Shown here in pieces: positions 1 through 4,863 of a stretch of 6,585 nt of DNA. The DNA comes from Micromonosporaceae bacterium. Its GTDB lineage: Bacteria > Actinomycetota > Actinomycetes > Mycobacteriales > Micromonosporaceae. The stretch spans positions 1-6,585 of the forward strand of contig JADGGF010000259.1 in the NCBI GenBank assembly GCA_019690055.1, read 5' to 3'. A program made the position numbers and the translations under genes. The notes under the pieces are model-generated. The model ran no database searches. It worked only from the letters and a program-made list of their open reading frames with translations, and was not told the DNA's origin. How positions within the stretch are numbered: position 1 is the stretch's first letter; each line of letters starts with the position of its first letter.

Positions 1-1
1 C

Positions 2-172
2 CAGGTGAGGGCCCTGCTGTTGGCGCGAGCCCAGAGCGGGGCCGGGCCGGCCGACGGTGCGGGCGGGTCAGGCGCCGCCGCGCCCCGACCGTACGGTCTG
101 TCCGACCTGCGCGCCCTGGTGCGGGCCAGCTTCCCCACCCGAACCTTCACTCCGCGCCGGCCCGCCCAGTAG
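2..172 (+). CDS. C-terminal end of an unrecognised protein (5' partial)
   Basis: This frame is open from the window edge to a TAG at 170-172 and encodes about 56 residues. Only about 7 of the 56 codons end in A or T, which is what real genes in such a genome show. The residues are Ala/Gly/Pro-rich, followed by a more ordered end that reads YGLSDLRALVRASFPTR and then a basic Pro/Arg tail. I do not recognise the family and assign no function. The +1 frame is also open across this stretch but lacks any ATG, GTG or TTG, so it is less likely to be the coding frame here. The start lies outside the window. The next coding traces begin about 70 nt downstream and belong to a toxin-antitoxin remnant, so this may be the last intact gene before a decayed patch. 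Confidence 0.4.
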   Translation, partial: QVRALLLARAQSGAGPADGAGGSGAAAPRPYGLSDLRALVRASFPTRTFTPRRPAQ

Positions 173-240
173 GTGCCTTTCCGCGCGGGTCAGGGGTCGT
201 CAGCTCAAATTCGCCGACAGCGCGAGGGTTCCGCGGGTCA

Positions 241-432
241 GAAGCCTGGCTTGCTGAAGCAGCTCCGGAGGCGAAGCGACACCACGCCGCTCTGGCCGCG
301 ATCGCTGAGTACGAGGCCGAGTTTGGCCACTTCACCGAGGCCGAGTTGGCTGAGGCGCGAGCACGTCTGGCCGCCATGGATGCAGCGGCGGCAACCCCGA
401 GGCGAGCCCGACGCCGCCATGCCGCCGCGTAG
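241..432 (+). pseudogene. Type II antitoxin, C-terminal remnant without a start codon
   Basis: The frame ending at TAG 430-432 encodes a charged, helical segment including AALAAIAEYEAEFGHFTEAE, then a basic tail (RRARRRHAAA). This resembles the toxin-binding C-terminus of small antitoxins that precede PIN-domain toxins in actinobacteria, where an Ala/Glu-rich helix follows an N-terminal DNA-binding part. The frame stays open to the window edge but has no ATG, GTG or TTG before Met 376, and the residues before about 241 do not look like an antitoxin N-terminus. The DNA-binding half therefore seems lost or replaced. Its stop overlaps the toxin start at 419 by 14 nt, the coupled order expected for antitoxin followed by toxin. 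The family assignment rests on pattern and context; no specific antitoxin family is claimed. Without the N-terminus it would probably not bind its operator. Confidence 0.5.
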
Positions 433-538
433 GCGGTCGGCGCCGGCCCCGACGGTTCCGATCGTCTATGACGCCGGCGCGCTCGTCGCCGCGGACAAGG
501 GCGACCGTTCGCTGTGGGCGCAGTTCGCGGTCCGGTAA
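419..538 (+). pseudogene. PIN-domain toxin, N-terminal stub (VapC-like)
   Basis: ATG 419 opens a 39-codon frame. After a basic Pro-rich leader it reads IVYDAGALVAADKGDRSLW. This matches the start of PIN-domain ribonuclease toxins: a first beta strand, the first catalytic Asp (Asp18 here) in a hydrophobic-D-A/S-G/S-x-L motif, and then a helix with the frequent GDR-x-x-W pattern. PIN toxins are usually about 130 residues and carry three or four acidic metal ligands. This copy stops at TAA 536-538, and none of the three forward frames downstream restores the later PIN motifs. It overlaps the antitoxin remnant 14 nt upstream, as in intact operons. The native match ends at about nucleotide 515-520, where the sequence changes to unrelated, less GC-rich DNA. 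It should have no nuclease activity. Recognition is by motif; length and missing motifs are seen directly. Confidence 0.6.
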
Positions 539-1010
539 TCGTGGATTCGCGCAACGTTATCGCCATCGGCAAAGTCCAATTTCAAAGAACCAAGCCGGAA
601 CCGCGATCCCGGGTCTCTCGCCGACCCCGAGCAACCGACAGGCAGCGGCTGCGGACGACACGCCCATCTACGACCCCGTGGCTCGGTGTCCTAATGATGG
701 GTTTGGTGGTCTCGATCACTGGCTCTGCGCTCCGGACGTCACGCCGGTCATCGCGGCCGACCGGCCAGAAATGGACCCGGAGTGGCAGCCGGAGCTGGGA
801 ATCTGCCCCACCAACGGCGACTACTTCATCGCGGCGGTGGGCAGCGATCTCCCGGAGTTGACCTGCGTCGCCGGGGGGTATCGGGATCCGGACGACCAAC
901 CGGAGCTCGGGAGATGCCCGGCCGGTCTCCACGTCGTGCAGGCGCGCCTGCACGACGGACGGCTCCTGCCCGTCTGCGTCGTCGATGGTGACAGACGTCG
1001 CTGGTCGTAA
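468..1010 (+). CDS. Small Cys-rich protein with tandem 37-residue modules; start uncertain
   Basis: The frame ending at TAA 1008-1010 has six cysteines (residues 74, 87, 113, 133, 150, 170 counted from ATG 468). They lie in three units that each open with a Cys-Pro pair and close with a single Cys. Units 2 and 3 are the same length and share DPxxQPELGxCP and LPxxCV, so they look duplicated. Paired, evenly spaced cysteines suggest disulfides and a role outside the cytoplasm, but no signal peptide is visible. From 468 to about 590 the frame only overlaps the PIN stub and reads as Ser/Arg-rich noise. Coding looks real from about residue 45 (near 600) onward. The only in-frame starts upstream of the modules are ATG 468 and GTG 678, which would remove part of unit 1. 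I suspect the true N-terminus, perhaps with a signal peptide, was lost. A strong hairpin directly after the stop supports a real gene end. I do not recognise the family. Confidence 0.5.
   Translation: MTPARSSPRTRATVRCGRSSRSGNRGFAQRYRHRQSPISKNQAGTAIPGLSPTPSNRQAAAADDTPIYDPVARCPNDGFGGLDHWLCAPDVTPVIAADRPEMDPEWQPELGICPTNGDYFIAAVGSDLPELTCVAGGYRDPDDQPELGRCPAGLHVVQARLHDGRLLPVCVVDGDRRRWS
774..995 (+). repeat. Two tandem 37-codon modules in the Cys-rich ORF
   Basis: Codons 103-139 and 140-176 (from ATG 468) align without gaps. Both begin DPxxQPELGxCP and both have the second Cys exactly 20 residues after the first, followed by Val. The Cys-to-Cys offset between modules is 37 for both cysteines. DNA identity is clearly lower than motif identity, so the duplication is not recent. 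A shorter related unit (DPVARCP, then Cys 13 residues later) lies just upstream. Confidence 0.75.
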
Positions 1011-1011
1011 G

Positions 1012-1037
1012 GCGTCGGCCGGGTGTCCCGGTGACGC
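1012..1037 (+). terminator. Hairpin terminator after the Cys-rich ORF
   Basis: Starting 1 nt after the TAA, GCGTC (1012-1016) pairs with GACGC (1033-1037) and CCGGG (1019-1023) pairs with CCCGG (1027-1031). This gives ten base pairs with a small 2x1 internal loop and a TGT loop. There is no T-run, as is usual for actinobacterial hairpin terminators. Its position directly at the gene end supports the ORF. Confidence 0.6.
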
Positions 1038-1427
1038 GACGACGGTCGCAGGCGGTCCCTCGGGGCAACGGCAACGGCGCTTTTGAGCGACGTCGACGTC
1101 ATTCGGCGCCCAGCCCCAATACCGGTGACTTAAGGCACTTTTGACCGTTTCGTCGGTTTGGTTTTGGTGGCGGCGATGATGGTTACGAGGCGACGTCCAG
1201 CAGGGCCTCGAACGCATCGGTCACGGCCCATACAGGCGATGTACCCGGCGACAGAGCATCGCAAGACGCCAACACCCCTGGCCTTGATCAACCGCACTCT
1301 CATCCGGCGAGCAGACGGTTGACGTCGCGGTCTGCCGCACCAACGGCGGCATGAGCGGATGGTTGATCTTGTCGTCCTCGTAGCGCGTCGCAGCGGGTCA
1401 TTGTCCTGACGTGGACGCCGCTTTGGT
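1038..1427. other. Region without an intact gene; possible decayed minus-strand coding
   Basis: I see no forward gene here. On the minus strand, frames are open but change register. From 1397 down to about 1300 one frame reads RYEDDKINHPLMPPLVRQT with strongly GC-rich third positions. From about 1260 down to TAA 1183-1185 a second frame reads SPVWAVTDAFEALLDVAS, then stops. These look like two pieces of one or two broken genes, but I recognise neither. The stretch also holds a 12-bp perfect palindrome at 1089-1100. The longer minus-strand frame through 1603-1130 is Arg/Ser-rich, overlaps the DUF4242 gene antisense, and is not accepted as a gene. Confidence 0.35.
1089..1100. repeat. 12-bp perfect palindrome GACGTCGACGTC
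   Basis: GACGTCGACGTC reads the same on both strands. It lies in non-coding DNA between the terminator at 1037 and the DUF4242 gene. It could be a protein-binding site or chance in GC-rich DNA; no adjacent promoter can be identified with confidence. Confidence 0.5.
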
Positions 1428-1456
1428 TTGGCCGTCTGCACCGCGGCTGGAACTAT
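1428..1456 (+). promoter_or_regulatory. Possible promoter of the DUF4242 gene
   Basis: TTGGCC (1428-1433) and AACTAT (1451-1456) are separated by 17 nt and resemble a weak vegetative-type promoter. The start would fall near the tandem dyads at 1461-1493, so a bound protein there would block it. Both hexamers are only moderate matches. Confidence 0.25.
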
Positions 1457-1460
1457 GGTG

Positions 1461-1495
1461 GCACTGAGACAGTGCTGCGCACTCCGACAATGCTG
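1461..1495 (+). promoter_or_regulatory. Two tandem dyads, candidate operator before the DUF4242 gene
   Basis: Two 17-nt copies, GCACTGAGACAGTGCTG (1461-1477) and GCACTCCGACAATGCTG (1479-1495), match at 14 of 17 positions with an 18-nt period. The first contains a perfect dyad (GCACT, 5 nt, AGTGC). The second contains the same dyad with one mismatch (GCACT, 5 nt, AATGC). The second copy ends at the ribosome-binding G-run of the DUF4242 gene. The arrangement suggests a repressor or activator binding two sites on nearly the same face of the helix. An RNA hairpin is the alternative, because AGTGC at 1471-1475 can pair with either GCACT. Confidence 0.45.
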
Positions 1496-1505
1496 GGGGT
1501 ATCCG

Positions 1506-1775
1506 ATGCCACTATTCATCGTTGAGCGCCAGTTCGCGGAGAAGCTCGAGATGACGGCCGAGGACGCCGACGGCATCAGGCGAATCAACGATGAAGAGGG
1601 CATCCGCTGGCTCTACTCGTTCCTCTCGGCCGACCGTCGCAAGACCTACTGCCTGTACGAGGCGCCCTCGCCTGAGGCGATCCGCCGGGCCGCGGCGCGG
1701 GCCGGCCTGCCGGCCGACGCGATCGTGGAGGTCGTTGAGCAGCTCGCGCCGGACGGCTCCTCTGCCCGGCTCTGA
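1506..1775 (+). CDS. DUF4242 family protein (SCO4226-like)
   Basis: An 89-residue cytoplasmic protein. The N-terminal MPLFIVERQF strand and the central DRRKTYCLYEAPSPEAIRRAA block (residues 43-63, followed by a GLPAD turn) are the signature of DUF4242. These are roughly 90-residue proteins common in actinobacteria; the characterised member SCO4226 of Streptomyces coelicolor was reported as a nickel-binding protein. Whether this copy binds metal cannot be judged from sequence. I chose ATG 1506 because family members begin with MP-x-[FY]-x-VER and because GGGGG (1495-1499) lies 6 nt upstream. The in-frame ATGs at 1428 and 1455 would add a Cys-rich, non-family extension made of the upstream repeats. 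The last few residues after about 83 are variable. It converges with the LuxR-type gene, leaving 41 nt between stops, so it is a single-gene unit with its own control region. Confidence 0.85.
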   Translation: MPLFIVERQFAEKLEMTAEDADGIRRINDEEGIRWLYSFLSADRRKTYCLYEAPSPEAIRRAAARAGLPADAIVEVVEQLAPDGSSARL

Positions 1776-1801
1776 TTGCAACAGACGGGGCACGGGGACA
1801 G

Positions 1802-1817
1802 GCGCCGTTGACGGCGC
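1802..1817. terminator. Shared hairpin terminator between convergent genes
   Basis: GCGCCG (1802-1807) and CGGCGC (1812-1817) form a perfect 6-bp stem with a TTGA loop. It sits 26 nt after the DUF4242 stop and touches the stop codon of the convergent regulator gene (1817-1819). It could act in both directions. There is no T-run and the stem is short, so strength is uncertain. Confidence 0.45.
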
Positions 1818-4741
1818 TAGATCAACCCGTGCTCGGAGGCGTACCGGGCGGCCTGGGTCCGGTTGGCGGCTCCTGTCTTCGTCAGGATGCTGCGGACGTG
1901 GTTGGCGGCGGTGTTCACGCTGATGTAGAGACGGCTGGCGATGTCACGGTTGCTGAATCCCTGCGCGATCAGGACCAGCACCTCCTGCTCCCGCCGGGTG
2001 AGGCCGTCCGGGCGGGTCGCCTCGAGCAGTGGCTGCACCCAGGCAAGCACGCGCTGTTGTCCGATCGGCTGCGCGTGATCGCGCGCGTCGCGGGCCAACT
2101 GCGCGGCCCGGCGTGCGTCGCCGCCCGGCCGCGCGCTCACGGCGAGGGCATGCCGGGCCAGCGTCTCCGCAACGTGGACCACCGAACCCATGGCGCGGTC
2201 GCTGACCAGCGCCTCCTCGAAGAGTCGGTCGCCCAGGGTGTGGTCGCCGAGCAGGCAGGCGAGCGCTGCCCGGTAGCGGTCCGCGCTGCCGAAGGCCGCC
2301 ACGAACTGGGCGGCGGCGATGTTCAGGCCGGCGAACCGGTCGAGGAACGGCATCAGGGCGGAGGCCGCCGCGCGGTCGCCCAACGCCAGCGCCGCCTCGG
2401 CCATGAATACCAGCTCGATCGGCCATTGCGCGTCGCCGGTCCGTGCGTCCAGATCCCGGCTGAGCAGGACACGCAGGGCGCGTTGCGCGCCCTCGGAGAT
2501 GCCGAGCTCGGTATAGAGCGCCAGCATCCCCGGAATCCACCGGCCGGTGAAGGTCTCCCGCCCGGTCAAGAATGGCCGCGCGGGGGCGAGTCCGCCCGTT
2601 TCTCGGGCAATCATGAACATCTGTACGCCAAAGGGGTCTTCGGTGGATTCCACACCAAGGATCTCGCCGATGTCGAGTGCGGCCTGCGCCAGTCTCGTCG
2701 CCTCCGCGAAGTCGCCCGCGAGATAGGCCTGACCCTGCGCCAGACACGTGGCGACATAGTCGAAGAACGGCTGCCCGAGCGCGTGGGCGGCCGTGCGGAC
2801 ATGGTCGCGGGCCTGGGCGAGGTCGGCCGGTCGGCCGCGCATGTAGCTGGCCATCGCGCCGAACTGGGCAGCGGCCCCGAGGGTCTCGAAGTCGCCCGCA
2901 TCCAGCGACAGCGCAGCGAGCTCGACGAACCGGCCGTGCTGAGACTCGACGACCTCGGGAGCGAGTCCGTGCCACAGGCTGGTCTTGAGCGCGTGAACCA
3001 GGGTCGGAGGGTCATTGAGGCGACGCGCCAGGTTGATGGCTCGCTCCCCGACCTCGCGGGCCTTGCGCGACTGGCCGGCGAAGGTGAGCGCCCGGCCGAG
3101 GCTGCCGAGCGCGCGTACGTACAGCGGGTCGTCCTGACCGAGCCCGCAGCCGTCGATCGCTGCGGCGAGAAGATCGGCGGCATGGGTGTCCGCCAGCCCA
3201 GGCCGCCAGTTCGCGTCCTCGTAGCCCATTGCTGCACGCAGCCGGACGATCGGGTCGGGCAGGAATGCGAGGCGGTCGTAGAGTTCGCGCGCGCGGGCGA
3301 AGTCACCCGCCCGGACCCGGTTCTCGGCCGCGCCGAACAGCAGGGTGGCCATGGTCTGCTGATCCGACTCCGGTAGCGCGGCGGCACGCTCGTACCACTG
3401 CGCCGCCTCTTCGAAGGCGAGGCTACGGGCGGCGTACTCGGCCGCGAGCGACGCGTAGCGGCGGGCCTGCTCCTGGTAGCCGAGCACCTGGGCAGCCAGG
3501 TAGTGGTGGGCGAGCCTGGGAATCAGCGCCGGATCCGACGCCGGCCCTCGGTCGAGGGCTTCGGCCACCGCAGCATGCAGGAGCCGCAGCCTTGCCTTGG
3601 TCAGGCGGTCGAGGATCACCTGCCGGGTCAGCGAATGCACGAAGCCGTAGCGACCCGGTGGATCGTCCACCAACTCGATCAGCCCGACCGCGACCGCCGC
3701 GTCGAGGGCGTCGATGCTCTGGCCCTGCCCGACGGAGGTTGCCCGGACCAGGGTGTCGACATCGAAGGTGTCCCCGATGACCGCCGCGAGTTCCACCGTC
3801 TCGCGCACGTGGGCACCGAGCCCGGCAAGGCGCGCGCCGATCGTGTCGCTGATCGACGCGGGGATGTGGTGGCGCCCCCGGAGCGCCGTCAGTCCACCTC
3901 GACGTTCCAGGTCGTTCCAGAGCTCCCGGAGGAAGAACGGGTTGCCACCCGTACGGTCGCGCAACATGGCCGCAGACGCCCGGGCATCGGCGATCGATAC
4001 CCCGCCCCGTTCGACGACGAACTGCGCGATCGCCTCCGTGTCCAGCCCAGCGAGGTCGAGTCGGTGCACGCTGTCGAGCCGGTACAGCTCGGCCAACCTC
4101 GCGCTCAACTCATCCGAGCACTCGGGAGCGGTCGTCCGCAGGGTCGCTATGAGGAGGATGCGGGCGTCGCTGGCAGCGTGCGCGAGATGTTCGAGCAGAG
4201 CGATGGAGGGCGGCGTAGCCCAGTGAAGATCGTCGACAATCAACGCCTGCGGGCGATCCTCAGCCAGACGACGCAACAGCTGCGCGACGGCCTGAAACAG
4301 GTCGCGGCGCACATCGGCGGCGGGGCGCTCACCGGCCGGCACATGGCGTGCCACGTGGGAGGAGAGTTGCCCGAGCGTAGGCGGCGGCACGGTCAGGTCC
4401 GCGAGGGCTGCGGCGAGCGAGCCCGGTGCGCTGTGCCGGAACAGGTCGTCGAGCATCTCAGCGAACGGCTGGTACGGCACACCGGCGTCCCTCGTCGCCG
4501 TGCCCACCAGCACCGTGACGTTGTGCTCGTACAGCGCGCCCGCGACCTCCGCGGCGAGGCGTGTCTTACCGGCACCCGGCTCCCCGCCGATCAGCACGAC
4601 CTGACCGAAGCCGGCCTCGACGCGCGACCATACGGCCTCGAGGGCAGACAGCTCGGTAGCGCGCCCCACCAGGCGGCGCTGCCGGGCCGCGATGAAACGG
4701 CGCGGCAGCGGTACGCGCCAGCCCCGGTTCGACTCGCCCAC
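1817..4741 (-). CDS. LAL-type LuxR family transcriptional regulator with AAA ATPase domain
   Basis: A 974-residue cytoplasmic regulator in the size range of large ATP-binding LuxR (LAL/MalT-like) proteins. An N-terminal VGRATEL segment (residues 25-31) leads into a Walker A motif, GEPGAGKT (53-60). Walker B is ALIVDDLHWA (166-175), with Asp170/Asp171. The middle, about 400-850, is Ala/Leu-rich helical repeat of the TPR-like kind found in this family. The C-terminus (about 912-974) is a LuxR/GerE helix-turn-helix beginning LTRREQEVLVLIAQG, with recognition helix SVNTAANHVRSILTKTG. The start is GTG 4741-4739; an in-frame TAG at 4753-4751 rules out a longer protein. There is no clear ribosome-binding site, but TAGCGT lies 6 nt upstream, fitting a leaderless mRNA. 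The gene is divergent from the FAD oxidoreductase, its most likely target. The inducer is unknown. All key motifs are intact. Confidence 0.92.
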   Translation of the reverse strand: MGESNRGWRVPLPRRFIAARQRRLVGRATELSALEAVWSRVEAGFGQVVLIGGEPGAGKTRLAAEVAGALYEHNVTVLVGTATRDAGVPYQPFAEMLDDLFRHSAPGSLAAALADLTVPPPTLGQLSSHVARHVPAGERPAADVRRDLFQAVAQLLRRLAEDRPQALIVDDLHWATPPSIALLEHLAHAASDARILLIATLRTTAPECSDELSARLAELYRLDSVHRLDLAGLDTEAIAQFVVERGGVSIADARASAAMLRDRTGGNPFFLRELWNDLERRGGLTALRGRHHIPASISDTIGARLAGLGAHVRETVELAAVIGDTFDVDTLVRATSVGQGQSIDALDAAVAVGLIELVDDPPGRYGFVHSLTRQVILDRLTKARLRLLHAAVAEALDRGPASDPALIPRLAHHYLAAQVLGYQEQARRYASLAAEYAARSLAFEEAAQWYERAAALPESDQQTMATLLFGAAENRVRAGDFARARELYDRLAFLPDPIVRLRAAMGYEDANWRPGLADTHAADLLAAAIDGCGLGQDDPLYVRALGSLGRALTFAGQSRKAREVGERAINLARRLNDPPTLVHALKTSLWHGLAPEVVESQHGRFVELAALSLDAGDFETLGAAAQFGAMASYMRGRPADLAQARDHVRTAAHALGQPFFDYVATCLAQGQAYLAGDFAEATRLAQAALDIGEILGVESTEDPFGVQMFMIARETGGLAPARPFLTGRETFTGRWIPGMLALYTELGISEGAQRALRVLLSRDLDARTGDAQWPIELVFMAEAALALGDRAAASALMPFLDRFAGLNIAAAQFVAAFGSADRYRAALACLLGDHTLGDRLFEEALVSDRAMGSVVHVAETLARHALAVSARPGGDARRAAQLARDARDHAQPIGQQRVLAWVQPLLEATRPDGLTRREQEVLVLIAQGFSNRDIASRLYISVNTAANHVRSILTKTGAANRTQAARYASEHGLI

Positions 4742-4747
4742 AACTGA

Positions 4748-4753
4748 ACGCTA
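4748..4753 (-). promoter_or_regulatory. -10-like element for leaderless transcription of the LuxR-type gene
   Basis: On the minus strand TAGCGT ends 6 nt before the GTG start. If transcription begins at the G of GTG, the hexamer occupies -12 to -7, the standard -10 position. Together with the missing Shine-Dalgarno sequence, this suggests a leaderless mRNA, which is common in actinobacteria. No good -35 hexamer is seen at 17 nt. Confidence 0.4.
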
Positions 4754-4784
4754 CCGGACGGCCCGGGCGTCGCGGATAGTCAGA

Positions 4785-4828
4785 ATTGACCATCGGTGCG
4801 GTGCCGGAATCGGTCAGCCCGGGTCAAT
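4785..4828. promoter_or_regulatory. Inverted repeat ATTGACC / GGTCAAT in the divergent promoter region
   Basis: ATTGACC (4785-4791) and GGTCAAT (4822-4828) are perfect 7-bp inverted copies with starts 37 bp apart. An additional GGTCA lies at 4812-4816, 10 bp (one helical turn) before the GGTCA in the right copy. TTGACC at 4786-4791 is also a good -35 for the oxidoreductase, with a weak ATCGGT at 4809-4814 after 17 nt as its -10. The repeats could bind the LuxR-type regulator or another dimer. An 8-nt CGGTGCGG also occurs twice (4794-4801, 4843-4850). Confidence 0.4.
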
Positions 4829-4863
4829 GACAGGACCCGAGCCGGTGCGGCACGGTGGGGTGC

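Noticed and set aside
582..1217. Minus-strand frame of 211 codons opposite the Cys-rich ORF
   Set aside because: It lacks motifs, while the forward strand shows conserved Cys modules and a correctly placed terminator.
1461..1495. Reading the tandem units as a CRISPR array or plasmid iterons
   Set aside because: There are only two 17-nt units with 1 nt between them, no spacers, and no replication or Cas gene nearby.
1428..1505. N-terminal extension of the DUF4242 protein from ATG 1428 or 1455
   Set aside because: The family starts at MPLFIVER, a G-run lies 6 nt before ATG 1506, and the extension is only the translation of the tandem dyads.
1130..1603. Minus-strand frame of 157 codons across the DUF4242 start
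   Set aside because: It overlaps the DUF4242 gene antisense and is Ser/Arg-rich. Only short segments in other registers looked protein-like.
1808..3376. Long forward-strand open frame (522 codons) opposite the LuxR-type gene
   Set aside because: It is antisense to a gene with intact Walker A, Walker B and LuxR helix-turn-helix motifs. Long antisense frames are normal in high-GC genes, and its translation has no recognisable motif.
3503..4747. Forward-strand open frame (414 codons) opposite the N-terminal half of the LuxR-type gene
   Set aside because: It is an antisense shadow of the ATPase domain, with an Arg/Gly/Pro-rich composition and no family motif.
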